From: Alkalibaculum sporogenes
Lineage (GTDB): Bacteria > Bacillota > Clostridia > Eubacteriales > Alkalibacteraceae
Assembly (NCBI RefSeq): GCF_009362815.1
Contig: NZ_WHNX01000018.1
Coordinates: 1 to 58,673 of the forward strand
DNA: 58,673 nt
Direction of reading: 5' to 3'
In this document: positions 1-8,299 of the stretch, piece by piece
How positions within the stretch are numbered: position 1 is the stretch's first letter
Layout: the number at the start of each line of letters is the position of its first letter
The notes under the pieces: generated by a model
Databases searched by the model: none
Told to the model about the DNA's origin: nothing
The model's input: the letters and a program-made list of their open reading frames with translations, nothing else
Position numbers and translations under genes: made by a program

Positions 1-81
1 GAATGCGGATATTCAGAAGAATGGATTGAAGATAAAAAAGATATTGATAAACTTATAGTTAAATATAATAATCGCTACTAA
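1..81 (+). pseudogene. 3' end of a second copy of the zinc-ribbon gene beside the integrase
   Basis: These 81 bases read in frame as the last 26 residues of the small zinc-ribbon protein encoded at 38643-38870, ending with the same TAA at 79-81. The copy is exact and is cut by the window edge. It is part of the 99-bp repeat that joins the phage right end to the phage left end, so it is probably the same gene seen again on a circular or tandem phage form rather than an independent gene. Confidence 0.8.
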
Positions 82-99
82 AGCCCGTGGTCAGGTGGT
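1..99 (+). repeat. 99-bp exact direct repeat (partner at 38790-38888)
   Basis: Bases 1-99 are identical to 38790-38888; base 100 (g) differs from 38889 (c). On the right the sequence continues into the chromosomal GH18 gene; on the left it continues into the phage lysis end. The left copy therefore joins phage right end to phage left end. Because the repeat begins exactly at the window edge, its true left limit is unknown, and a length of 99 could equally be a de Bruijn overlap. Confidence 0.95.
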
Positions 100-121
100 G
101 CAGACCAAAGGCTTTAGTAGC
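74..121. other. attP, phage attachment site of the serine integrase
   Basis: A 48-bp imperfect palindrome centred on bases 97-98 (GG). The outer arms are a perfect 12-bp inverted repeat (74-85 against 110-121), and five inner positions also pair (88-92 against 103-107). This is the size and symmetry expected of attP for a large serine integrase, with the crossover dinucleotide at the centre; GG is non-palindromic and so would fix orientation. The left half is shared with attR at 38863-38888. The left arm overlaps the stop codon of the zinc-ribbon gene. Confidence 0.75.
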
Positions 122-140
122 TGAATTATTTTAACTCATC

Positions 141-224
141 CTAAGATTTTTTATGTTTTTTTTTCTTAAAAAAGATTATGTCTAGAATTAATTCTAAAAT
201 AAATTCAATTAAATGCCATCCCAT
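141..224 (-). CDS. 27-aa hydrophobic peptide with a lysine-rich tail
   Basis: ATG at 224 is preceded by a strong AAAGGAGA ribosome site, and the frame ends in TAG at 141-143. The peptide is a hydrophobic, possibly amphipathic helix of about 18 residues followed by a tail of mostly lysines. It is the last phage gene before attP, downstream of the lysis genes and next to other tiny membrane proteins. The shape resembles small membrane peptides, including some type I toxins, but no family is recognised and no antisense RNA is evident. Confidence 0.5.
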   Translation of the reverse strand: MGWHLIEFILELILDIIFFKKKKHKKS

Positions 225-243
225 TTATAAATCTCCTTTGTTT

Positions 244-456
244 TTAACAATCTAAAAACTTATGACCTATTGGTTTTATAAAAATAAAAATTAATGCACA
301 CAAATTTATAATAGTAATCGTTATTAATATTCTCCCTAAGTTATATGCATCTAAATTATCTTTCATTAAGATAGAAAAAATTATTGTTCCTAAAATCATT
401 AACCAACCTACTACAAATAAAATATTAACGATTATTTTTAAATTATTCTTACTCAA
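244..456 (-). CDS. Small two-TM membrane protein, function unknown
   Basis: A 70-residue protein with two predicted membrane helices (about residues 8-30 and 42-62) joined by a short acidic loop. It lies in the accessory segment between the endolysin and attP, a position often used by phage genes expressed in the lysogen. No family is recognised. It could be an exclusion or signalling membrane protein, but nothing in the sequence shows that. Confidence 0.55.
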   Translation of the reverse strand: MSKNNLKIIVNILFVVGWLMILGTIIFSILMKDNLDAYNLGRILITITIINLCALIFIFIKPIGHKFLDC

Positions 457-487
457 GCTTACTCCCCATTATAAAAAACTCCTATAA

Positions 488-643
488 TTAAAAATTCCAC
501 TTATTATTTGTCTTTTCGTTAATATAAATATCAAATGCTTTAATTCCTCTATTAGCAAGTTTTACAAATAGCATAAACCCATAAATCCCTATTCCAAACA
601 AACCTAAAATGAATATTTGACTTAACACACGAACAACGTCCAT
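488..643 (-). CDS. Small single-TM protein, function unknown
   Basis: ATG at 641-643 is chosen over an in-frame start at 712 because a GGAGAAGG ribosome site stands seven bases upstream. The 51-residue product has one hydrophobic segment near the N-terminus (about residues 6-28) and a polar C-terminal tail rich in Asn and Lys. It belongs to the group of small membrane proteins between the endolysin and attP. No family recognised. Confidence 0.45.
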   Translation of the reverse strand: MDVVRVLSQIFILGLFGIGIYGFMLFVKLANRGIKAFDIYINEKTNNKWNF

Positions 644-759
644 AAACCTTCTCCTTTTTTTACTAAAAATCACTTCACCATATTTTACAAATGCGTAATA
701 TAAGTCATACATTGAGAGACCAGAGGTATCCCCTTACGACATAGCATCATTAATACGTA

Positions 760-781
760 GGGGCGCACCTTTGGTCGCCCC
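760..781. repeat. GC-rich palindromic hairpin
   Basis: GGGGCG (760-765) pairs with CGCCCC (776-781), and an inner ACC/GGT pairing with one bulged C extends the stem. It is the most GC-rich spot in an AT-rich stretch. No U-tract follows on either strand, so it is not a standard terminator. Short palindromes of this GGGGCG...CGCCCC form occur as dispersed intergenic repeats in some Firmicutes, and that is my reading here. Confidence 0.5.
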
Positions 782-830
782 ATTCTACTGTTGCGTATCT
801 ATAGAAAAATATGAATTATGATCTATTTAA

Positions 831-908
831 TTAATTTCTTAATAATGCTTGTGCATTATCATAATCATTCTTATGCACATATATATAATATGTTTTTGTG
901 TAATCCAT
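831..908 (-). CDS. Possible 25-aa ORF, in-frame continuation of the peptide gene at 951-1079
   Basis: The frame of the 42-aa peptide stays open after its TAA (951-953) down to a second TAA at 831-833, and contains an ATG at 906-908. No ribosome site precedes that ATG. The stretch may be a nonsense-truncated C-terminal part of a longer protein, a readthrough product, or chance. Listed because the open frame is tyrosine-rich and looks protein-like. Confidence 0.2.
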   Translation of the reverse strand: MDYTKTYYIYVHKNDYDNAQALLRN

Positions 909-950
909 ATTTATACCGAAGGTACCAGTTCTTGATCGGTTCGATGAACC

Positions 951-1079
951 TTATGAGTTCCTTTTAATATATATTCTTAAAGCTTTAATAATCAGGTATG
1001 TAAGATATGCTCCCACACCTAAAATTAATAAATATATCAATATAACTATACTTCCTATACCACCTGGATTTATCATCAT
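951..1079 (-). CDS. 42-aa single-TM peptide
   Basis: ATG at 1079 (a second ATG follows at once) with a GGAGAGGAGA purine-rich ribosome site. The peptide has a Gly-rich start, a hydrophobic helix over about residues 9-31 and a basic tail ending Lys-Arg-Asn-Ser. It lies between the endolysin terminator and the other small membrane genes on the same strand. Peptides of this pattern are common and uncharacterised in Firmicutes. A role in lysis or membrane modification is only conjecture. Confidence 0.5.
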   Translation of the reverse strand: MMINPGGIGSIVILIYLLILGVGAYLTYLIIKALRIYIKRNS

Positions 1080-1352
1080 ATACACTCTCTCCTCTCCTAT
1101 GATCGGTTACAACATATTTTTGATTCCAAAAGTAATTTTCACATTAAATATTATGACATAATCCAATGTTAACATTGGAATTTCCCTAATAATGTAAATA
1201 TTATATCACATTTTACAAAACTTTTGAATAATATAATTAAGGTCGTTAATCGGTTTTATTAAACCGACACGATATAAAGTTATCTTCTAACACTTATACG
1301 AATAACTCAATACTATTAATGAGGATTCACGTATAGTAGGGCTATTCCGAGA
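1080..1352. other. Noncoding gap with two palindromes
   Basis: I see no gene here. The stretch holds a perfect 16-bp palindrome at 1163-1178 (CCAATGTTAACATTGG) and a hairpin at 1250-1267 (CGGTTT, 4-base loop, AAACCG). Either could be an operator for the small membrane-protein genes that start at 1079 and read away on the minus strand. A promoter cannot be assigned with confidence. Confidence 0.35.
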
Positions 1353-1389
1353 GTAAAAAGGACCCCAATCCACATATTGGATTGAGGTC
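1353..1389 (-). terminator. Rho-independent terminator of the lysis/late operon
   Basis: On the minus strand a stem of about 11 pairs with one A.C mismatch (1361-1389) is followed by a run of five T. It lies 50 bases after the endolysin stop and is the natural end of the late transcript. Confidence 0.75.
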
Positions 1390-1438
1390 TCTTTTAGGAT
1401 ATCTAGTTATAGTATTTTAATATTTTCTCATGGATAAA

Positions 1439-1978
1439 TTACCACCTAGCCCTTTTATTTCTAGTATCTATGTGAGTAAAAGTACTGTATTTACCAACTC
1501 CACCACTAGGATTTATACTATTACAATAATTATAAACTGTACTAGGACTAATACTACTTATCCTTATATCTGCTGCAGCACCTCTGACATGCTGGCTAGT
1601 GTCTGTACTACCTATGTTCCTGTTATGCTGTTTGCAACGGATTGCGGAGTTAATATTAACAGGTTTCCCAAAATGATATCTAATTTTTTGCAATAAAATA
1701 AGTAGATTTTCATCTACTTTTACTGGGTATCCATTGCAATATTTACCTCCACATTTGCATTTGAATTCTGATTTTCTGAAATTTGAGTACTTGAAGAACA
1801 TGAGCTCATATTGAGTTATTGGACCTGGCTTACCGTCCACAACTAAACCATGAGCCTTTTGAAAGTCTTTAGAAGCTTGTCTAGTTAATGGTCCTATTTT
1901 ACCATCTACGACTAGCAAAGTTTTCTTTTGACTCTTCAACCATACATTTAACAGTGTTTGAATTTGTTTATTATTCAT
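1439..1978 (-). CDS. Endolysin: peptidoglycan-binding plus M15 peptidase
   Basis: Cuts cell-wall peptide cross-links at the end of the lytic cycle. Residues 1-60 form a PG_binding_1-type domain with paired VDGKxGP motifs. Residues about 65-179 form a peptidase M15_3 (D-Ala-D-Ala-carboxypeptidase-like) domain with zinc ligands His130 and Asp137 (SQHVRGAAAD) and His169 (THID). It has no signal peptide, so it needs the holin just upstream, whose stop overlaps its start. The domain order (binding first) is one common form of this family. The exact bond cut cannot be read from sequence. Confidence 0.9.
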   Translation of the reverse strand: MNNKQIQTLLNVWLKSQKKTLLVVDGKIGPLTRQASKDFQKAHGLVVDGKPGPITQYELMFFKYSNFRKSEFKCKCGGKYCNGYPVKVDENLLILLQKIRYHFGKPVNINSAIRCKQHNRNIGSTDTSQHVRGAAADIRISSISPSTVYNYCNSINPSGGVGKYSTFTHIDTRNKRARW

Positions 1979-2217
1979 TATTTTCCACCTTTCATTATTT
2001 CGTCTGCATACTGTGCATTTTCAGAAAATGAGTTATTTTTCCACCAAGCCCATATTGTTGCCACAATCGTCAATCCAAATGATACACCGTTTGCCACTTC
2101 TTCAGGTGTGTATGGTAGTATCTGCTTGCCAGTTATTTGTAACCCTTGGTTAACTAAAGCTACTACTAAGACAGTTGTTCGTATCCATGTTTCTTTCTTT
2201 ACATTTTTCAAAACCAT
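1978..2217 (-). CDS. Holin, phi LC3 family
   Basis: A 79-residue membrane protein with two predicted helices (about 14-30 and 44-60) and a charged C-terminus, matching the phi LC3/phage_holin_1 family in length and pattern (the NQGLQ segment and the WAWWKNNSF end of helix 2). It forms the membrane lesion that frees the endolysin. It directly precedes the endolysin gene and follows an XhlA-like gene, the usual lysis cassette order. Confidence 0.85.
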   Translation of the reverse strand: MVLKNVKKETWIRTTVLVVALVNQGLQITGKQILPYTPEEVANGVSFGLTIVATIWAWWKNNSFSENAQYADEIMKGGK

Positions 2218-2235
2218 GTTACCATCTCCTAATTT

Positions 2236-2484
2236 TTATTTAAAAATAGCAATGGATAAACTTACGATAGCTACTAACCATCCAAGTATCCATTGCCAAT
2301 CTTTTTTGTTTTCTTTTTTATTTTCTAAGCAATTCTCAACAATAATAATTCTTTTCTCAAAGTCTGTTTGCTTTTTACGGAGACCATTATATTCTTTAAT
2401 TAAGTTTGTAGTCTCTGATAGTTGTTTTTTTAATTCCTGGATCATTTCAAACAAATCTTTGTTGTCATACCAATTTTCTCCCAT
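2236..2484 (-). CDS. XhlA-like phage membrane protein
   Basis: 82 residues: a long charged coiled coil (about 10-60) and a C-terminal membrane helix (about 64-81). This is the layout of the haemolysin XhlA family, which acts with the holin in phages such as PBSX. The gene lies between the tail genes and the holin. The family match rests on layout and position more than on motifs. Confidence 0.7.
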   Translation of the reverse strand: MGENWYDNKDLFEMIQELKKQLSETTNLIKEYNGLRKKQTDFEKRIIIVENCLENKKENKKDWQWILGWLVAIVSLSIAIFK

Positions 2485-2536
2485 AGTTCACCTGCTTTCA
2501 TGTTTTTATTTATAAAAAAAGACCTCAGAAGAGATC

Positions 2537-2968
2537 CTAATCAAACCATATTGGTTTTTCTGGTTTTACTTTATTATCAGTTACATTTAGCCATGCTTCT
2601 CTCCAGTTTCTGTATTCTTGTCTTTGCTCTTCTGTTAGACTTTCCCAAAGTATAAAGTTTTGGTACTTATCTCCAATTGCAAAAGCTTTGTTTCTCTCAT
2701 CCCTTAAAACTGACATCTCAACAAATTCTACTTTTTCATGACAATATTCTAAGTTACCCTCAACCCATCTACATTGCCAAAGCTCCAAATCGTAATAGTT
2801 TGGAATATCTTCTTCATCAATCATAACCATTCTACAGCCTAATTGTTGTGACTCTCCATCCACTATTAAAGATGGGGAATGATATTCCACTCCATCTTCT
2901 TCTAAAACATGACAAGGAGCATAAGCATATATTTGATTGTCACTATCTATTAATAAGCATATTTTCAT
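2537..2968 (-). CDS. Tail-fibre-associated or assembly-chaperone-like protein
   Basis: 143 residues. The C-terminal third contains an LTEEQRQEYRNWREAW segment followed by a Pro-Trp-Phe end, the pattern of phage tail assembly chaperones and XkdW-like proteins that follow fibre genes. The N-terminal part is acidic and resembles small fibre-neighbour proteins. It lies directly downstream of the fibre gene and upstream of the lysis cassette. The precise role is unknown. Confidence 0.55.
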   Translation of the reverse strand: MKICLLIDSDNQIYAYAPCHVLEEDGVEYHSPSLIVDGESQQLGCRMVMIDEEDIPNYYDLELWQCRWVEGNLEYCHEKVEFVEMSVLRDERNKAFAIGDKYQNFILWESLTEEQRQEYRNWREAWLNVTDNKVKPEKPIWFD

Positions 2969-2982
2969 ATTTTACATCCTCC

Positions 2983-5070
2983 CTATACCACTGCTATCCA
3001 GTTAACATCTGTACTTGTTGTATTTGTTCTATAGATATAAATTCTACAACTGGTAGTAGATTCATTTGTTACTCCCGTTTCTAATAAAGTACTCCCTGGC
3101 ACTGAAGTTCTAGCTGTTGCTACTACAGAGGGTACTCCACTTAGAGTTCTTCCATAACTCGCTGTAGCATAACTAGGAGAATTTGCTGTGGGAGAAACCG
3201 ATATTGTACCACTAACAAAACTACTCGAGTTAATTATTCTTTGCCCCGTCATATTTAACTCTCCACATATATGTATTGGGTTATTGTCTTTCCAGTTCAA
3301 ATATAATCGACCATCAGCTCCAGATGTAGTTCTACCATCTAAATGTCTTGCCCAAAGGTCAGAGTTAAGAGCTATATAGTTGTGCGTATGACCTTCTACA
3401 GAAAGTGTTCTCCAAACTGTCCAGCCACTAACTGAGTTCCAATGCCTGTAGTAAAAACCTGTGTTAGTTTCACCATGCCCGTGATGATAACAATGTTGGG
3501 TAAACCTTGAATCACTCATTTTATAATTAACAACTATACCGTAAGCATAAGGATAAGAAGTATCGTTACCTATTGAAAACCAAGTATGCCCTATAGGGTA
3601 GTTACTTCCTGGAGTACTTGCAGGTACTGGAGTTGTGTTTGACTTGCAAACACCAGTGACTGTACCAGATACATCGATATCACCTGCTACCTCTAGTGCT
3701 GATAACCCCTCATGTACCTTACCTATCCCCACACCATCTTTACCCCAAGACATAGGAACAGCTCCAGTAGATATAGTTACATAAGATATAGTAGTGTTGA
3801 ATTTATCGGTTATATCTACCCTGATATCGTAGCTATCAGTTATGGCATATACTCCATAGTAACCCCAAGTGGAGTTTCTAGTTAAATGACTTGTAGTAGC
3901 AGCTTGGTTATGCTTAGTGACCCAACTCCCATTTCTAATCCTTGACCTTATGACTATAGCTACTGTATTCTTTTCAGTCCCAGAGAGTAAACTTCGAACT
4001 ACATAAGACATAGGAATTCTAATATATGTACCCATGAGGTTTGGCGTACCGTTAGAGTCGCATCTAGTAACGCTAAAACTTGAAATTTTAGGCGGAGAAT
4101 AAGCTAAAACACTAATTGTTACATTCTTGGTAGCTGTTCTACCTCTACTATCAGTAATTGTAGCCGTAGCAATCCTGCCTCCAGAGTTCGGTAGATAAGG
4201 GGTTACTGCTGTTCTGCTGTTATAAGTCACACCTTCAAAAGCTATTCTGTAACTTGCTATTGAAGAGTACTTAGCCCCTGTTGCCCCTGTTATGGCTAGG
4301 TTTAATCTGCTTAAGCTTTGTACATAAGCCCCCACAACTGTCTTTACATTTGCTATATTCTCCGAGTGGGTTAATGCAGTAAAAGAGGGCACTATCGAGC
4401 TAGGAACATAAGCCGTAGCATTTCTTGTAACCGCAGAACCTATATTTGTACTCCCACTTCTTGTCTGACATGAAAGGGTCACGGTTGTAAAAGTAGCGTT
4501 GGGTATAGCTTGATACATAATATTTTGTTCTGATGTAGACAAAGTTAGAGTTGTACTCGTTCCTATACCGTTTCTTGTTGCTACCACTGTATTTCCTACC
4601 CTTAGAGTTAAATTGTGGGTAAAACTACTACTGTGTCTACTTATTGTGATTGAAGAACTCCCATTAATGTTAAAGTCTGCAAATCCTGTAATAGAGCTAG
4701 CTCTTGGTATAGTCGATAAGGTATAATTCCAACTTTTATTACTTGATGTAAATTGACTATGGGTTATATAACTTGCCATAGATAAGGTCTTTGTTCCATT
4801 CGAGTTATGTCCTATATTTTGAGTTCTTTCAAATATCTTTTTAGCTGTTAAATTGAATCTAGTGCTTGAGGTAATAGAGGCTGAGTACTGAGTACCATTA
4901 ATCGTGCAATAGACTGTACCACTACCGTAAGTATCTATGTTATTAGTCTTTTGTGCCCAGACTCGGACAGTAACACTTGAGGTATTATTAGGTATACTTT
5001 GTGAATTTACAATAGCCTCAATCCAATAATATACGTTGCCACTAGTAGAAAAATTACTACTTTTAGCCAT
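2983..5070 (-). CDS. Tail fibre / distal structural protein, DUF859-like with pyocin-knob-like C-terminus
   Basis: 695 residues. The N-terminal 450 residues are Ser/Thr/Asn-rich beta repeats typical of the siphovirus DUF859 family. After a VSGTVTG linker (about residue 470) comes a region with the YRHWNSVSGWTVWRTL pattern of pyocin-knob domains and a His-rich tip, then a C-terminal fold that probably trimerises. Likely a receptor-binding or baseplate-periphery protein. It starts one base from the end of the Tal gene. Low-complexity Ser/Thr codons give this gene a base use unlike its neighbours. Confidence 0.75.
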   Translation of the reverse strand: MAKSSNFSTSGNVYYWIEAIVNSQSIPNNTSSVTVRVWAQKTNNIDTYGSGTVYCTINGTQYSASITSSTRFNLTAKKIFERTQNIGHNSNGTKTLSMASYITHSQFTSSNKSWNYTLSTIPRASSITGFADFNINGSSSITISRHSSSFTHNLTLRVGNTVVATRNGIGTSTTLTLSTSEQNIMYQAIPNATFTTVTLSCQTRSGSTNIGSAVTRNATAYVPSSIVPSFTALTHSENIANVKTVVGAYVQSLSRLNLAITGATGAKYSSIASYRIAFEGVTYNSRTAVTPYLPNSGGRIATATITDSRGRTATKNVTISVLAYSPPKISSFSVTRCDSNGTPNLMGTYIRIPMSYVVRSLLSGTEKNTVAIVIRSRIRNGSWVTKHNQAATTSHLTRNSTWGYYGVYAITDSYDIRVDITDKFNTTISYVTISTGAVPMSWGKDGVGIGKVHEGLSALEVAGDIDVSGTVTGVCKSNTTPVPASTPGSNYPIGHTWFSIGNDTSYPYAYGIVVNYKMSDSRFTQHCYHHGHGETNTGFYYRHWNSVSGWTVWRTLSVEGHTHNYIALNSDLWARHLDGRTTSGADGRLYLNWKDNNPIHICGELNMTGQRIINSSSFVSGTISVSPTANSPSYATASYGRTLSGVPSVVATARTSVPGSTLLETGVTNESTTSCRIYIYRTNTTSTDVNWIAVV

Positions 5071-7649
5071 TAACCAACTCCTCCAGTCTGTAAGCCTACA
5101 TATTTTATAAAAGTTATTTCGTCATTATAGCGTTCAATTTGGTGAACCCCTATTATTAGGTCATTCGTTATATTGGCTGAGGTTATGTACATCTTTTGAC
5201 CGTTTATATAAGCTACTGCTTGCCCATTATCTATAAAATCCATTTGCTGATTACTTATATTTATATTTAGTGGGCTATCAGACTTACCTATGTTCATACC
5301 GCTCTCTCTAAAATTAAAGTAGGTGTCTACTTTTTCTTGTCCTTCTTCAAGACTTGAAATTTTAATATTGACTGAATCCTCTAGTACTCGTAAAGAAGCT
5401 TCTTGAGCAGATATCTTTTCTAGGACATTTTCTGAATTACCCCATCCTATAGTTATCCAGTTTTCTCCATTCCACTTATTTAAGTCTGCTCCATTTAGAC
5501 TGTCTAACCACAACTGACCAACTTCAGGGTCTATAGGCTCTTCCCCCTCTACTCTAGTCTCTAAATTATGGTTACCCTCCACATCATCAATAGCTATAAT
5601 CCAATCAGTAGATGTATATCCAATCTCTAACTTTAATAGGGAGTCTGATATTTCCTCTGGATTTAGAATTGCTCTGTCCCAGATAGGATAAGAAATCCCT
5701 GTTGCGCGCTGAATTATAGTAATATCCATTTTAACTACATCATCTGGTACTACAAAGGTTGCAGGATAGCTTGAATTATAACTCATAACTTCTCCCTCAT
5801 AATACATAATATAACTGTTATTGAAGAATAAATTAACAGAAGAATCCTCTTGTGGATAAACAATCTCATCATGAATATTGTAAAATACTAATTCCATTTG
5901 AGTAGGAGCTTCTTGACCGTCCCTTAAGGTACTAAATAGAGTATAAGGTCTTCCAGCCTCTACAGGGATTAAAGATACAGGCTTTAAATGATACCTTTCA
6001 GCCTCTTGCATAGTGGGGGGAGACAACTCATCATATTCCACAGGTTGCCCTGTAAACGAATCAATAAGCTCCCATTTTACGGGGTCATTACTTATTAAAT
6101 TTATTCCCCAGACATTTTTTGCGGTCAATTCTTCTCTAGCTACTCTTAAGGCTATCTCATTTGTATTTTGGGTTATCTTAGTTTCAAGACTTTCCACATC
6201 AGCATATATTAAACCCACAGCAGATTCTAACGTTGAATCAATATCTTCCTGTGTACTAACAGTCTTTGCTTGTATTTTAAGCGAACTAACATTAAGTACT
6301 ATTTCCCCATTCTCTAGATTCCAATAGGACAATCCGTCTGGAGACTGAATCATTCCAGCTTTAAGCAATGATGCATTTAAAATTCCTGTCGTAATAAAAG
6401 ATGCATTAAACGCTCCATTAAGAGTCCAAGCTGATGTAAATGGACCTTCGATTCCAGTGGATGAAAAACCAATACCTCCTAGATTAATCAACAGTACATT
6501 TTGAGCATCCTCTTTTGGGAGTGCATCGAGAACCATTATTTCATTGTCATCAATATATACATGCCCTAACTTTCCTAATTGATTAATTAAGTTACTTTGA
6601 TCTGCTACGACTTTATTAAGTGTAACACCCAACTCTACTGCTTTCTCAATATCAGCTTTTATAGTACTGAATACTGCTTTAACATCTCTTTTATAATTCC
6701 CATATACTAATTTGGTTACTCGTTTCTTGTTTACGTCATAAACGTATCCTTGTACCTGCGTAGGTACTGTAACATATTTAGTTACACAATAAACAATATC
6801 GCCGATATTTAAACTTTGATTAATGTTTGCTTCCACTTCATAACTAATTTCAGGGTATTGATGAGTCTCAATATATTCTATAGCTATCTCCCTTAGCTTC
6901 AAGATTATTTCCTCATTTGTAAGTTCTTCTCCCTCTTTCTGAGGAATGTCAAATGAAATAGCCTTAGTATAAGGTTTATCGTACTGTACTTCTGAGACAA
7001 GGTATACTTCAGGCAAAATAATACCGTCAGGACCTACCGCCAATAGTTTTGTACAAACATTACCCCAGTTCTCATAAACCCTAATTCCTTGTAGGTTTTT
7101 TCCATACCTAATAGTTTCACCACGGTCTAAACCTATTGATGATAATAAATTAATTGTCCATCCGTCAAAATCAAAATTCCCACCTATTCGCTCTTGAGCA
7201 ATTAGAAAAGCATCTTTTAATGTTTTTCTCACAATTCGTGCTGTCCCTAAATTTGACACGTCAGAGAAAACAGTAAAGGGGCTAGTGTTATCTGTACGAG
7301 TATTTATCCAGTCTAGCAATGCCATCCCATTTAGCCCTTGAGGATATATGTCAGCTAATATATAATCTTCACTATCAAATGCTACATGATGTGCCGTAAA
7401 TCTGATTCCTCTACTATTAATTTCGGGATTTTTAATTCTAAATGGTTGTTCTCCTTTTGATTTCGTTGGAACAACTATTATATTGTCGTGAGCAATATAT
7501 TCTTTATAATCAATTGCTATTTCAAGTTCGACATACCATCCATCAAATCCTTCCTTTTTAGTTTCAATGCATTTTAAAGGTTGGATGGCTATGTTACCGT
7601 TTGTACTATAATTTTTATCATCTGCATTAAAGATTTTAATCATAGCCAC
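5070..7649 (-). CDS. Tail-associated protein (Tal), prophage endopeptidase-tail family
   Basis: 859 residues. The first ~350 residues match the gp27/Tal hub fold of Gram-positive siphoviruses (phage minor structural protein family; motifs around FRIKNPEINSRGIRFTAHHV and the IDTRTDNTSPF-type segment). A coiled region follows, then a fibre-like domain and a C-terminal jelly-roll-like part. It caps the tail tip and contacts Dit, whose gene overlaps its start by ten bases. I see no convincing lytic domain. Confidence 0.85.
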   Translation of the reverse strand: MAMIKIFNADDKNYSTNGNIAIQPLKCIETKKEGFDGWYVELEIAIDYKEYIAHDNIIVVPTKSKGEQPFRIKNPEINSRGIRFTAHHVAFDSEDYILADIYPQGLNGMALLDWINTRTDNTSPFTVFSDVSNLGTARIVRKTLKDAFLIAQERIGGNFDFDGWTINLLSSIGLDRGETIRYGKNLQGIRVYENWGNVCTKLLAVGPDGIILPEVYLVSEVQYDKPYTKAISFDIPQKEGEELTNEEIILKLREIAIEYIETHQYPEISYEVEANINQSLNIGDIVYCVTKYVTVPTQVQGYVYDVNKKRVTKLVYGNYKRDVKAVFSTIKADIEKAVELGVTLNKVVADQSNLINQLGKLGHVYIDDNEIMVLDALPKEDAQNVLLINLGGIGFSSTGIEGPFTSAWTLNGAFNASFITTGILNASLLKAGMIQSPDGLSYWNLENGEIVLNVSSLKIQAKTVSTQEDIDSTLESAVGLIYADVESLETKITQNTNEIALRVAREELTAKNVWGINLISNDPVKWELIDSFTGQPVEYDELSPPTMQEAERYHLKPVSLIPVEAGRPYTLFSTLRDGQEAPTQMELVFYNIHDEIVYPQEDSSVNLFFNNSYIMYYEGEVMSYNSSYPATFVVPDDVVKMDITIIQRATGISYPIWDRAILNPEEISDSLLKLEIGYTSTDWIIAIDDVEGNHNLETRVEGEEPIDPEVGQLWLDSLNGADLNKWNGENWITIGWGNSENVLEKISAQEASLRVLEDSVNIKISSLEEGQEKVDTYFNFRESGMNIGKSDSPLNINISNQQMDFIDNGQAVAYINGQKMYITSANITNDLIIGVHQIERYNDEITFIKYVGLQTGGVG

Positions 7650-8299
7650 CTATCCTTCCTTTTCATTTCAATTATGCATGTTCCACTATGTAAAATGATC
7701 TCGTTTATTCCCGTATTAAGTTTTGGGTACTCCAACCCTATTTCAATGTTCCTCGAACGTGATAAGCCATCATATTTTTCTGTCATTTCTTCACAATCTA
7801 TTTCTACATATGGATCTGTAAATGTATAAGTAAATCTAACACCATTTATAGTTATATCCACCGTTCCGTTACCGGTCAATTTTATTAAAGGTTTAGAATA
7901 GATATTACCTCCGTTTAATACTGTTGTAGTAACTACATCATATTCATCATTCGTTTCATACCAAAATGGATCTCTAATATAAGATACTTCTGCTTTTTTA
8001 AGCGTAACAAATCGGTCTACATCATACCCATTATAAAAACGCGCTTTAGTGATTCTATTATTAAATTCTAATTCTCCAGGTCCATTTAGCCATGCAATAA
8101 TGTTGTCAATTTTAGAAACATCTAATATTTGTAATTCAATATCTTTTTCTACTGATCCATAGCCATGTTCAATAAAATCTTCTCCATCTTTCCCATCAAT
8201 ATTAATAGATTCTACCAAGAGAGATGCTTTTGCAATAAAATTCTCTTCAACTGCAATTACCTTCATATCGTTACTTGATATACCTTTAAATTTAAACAT
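7640..8299 (-). CDS. Distal tail protein (Dit), siphovirus tail component
   Basis: 219 residues, the length of a compact Dit. The N-terminal beta domain and the RDPFWYE segment near residue 110 are typical of the phage_tail/Sipho_tail (PF05709) family. It forms the hexameric ring at the tail tip between the tape measure and Tal, exactly its place in this operon (start overlaps the tape-measure stop). Confidence 0.85.
   Translation of the reverse strand: MFKFKGISSNDMKVIAVEENFIAKASLLVESINIDGKDGEDFIEHGYGSVEKDIELQILDVSKIDNIIAWLNGPGELEFNNRITKARFYNGYDVDRFVTLKKAEVSYIRDPFWYETNDEYDVVTTTVLNGGNIYSKPLIKLTGNGTVDITINGVRFTYTFTDPYVEIDCEEMTEKYDGLSRSRNIEIGLEYPKLNTGINEIILHSGTCIIEMKRKDRWL

Noticed and set aside
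1-99. attL of the prophage
   Set aside because: An attL would carry the N-terminal part of the GH18 gene; the sequence here is instead phage right end joined to phage left end.
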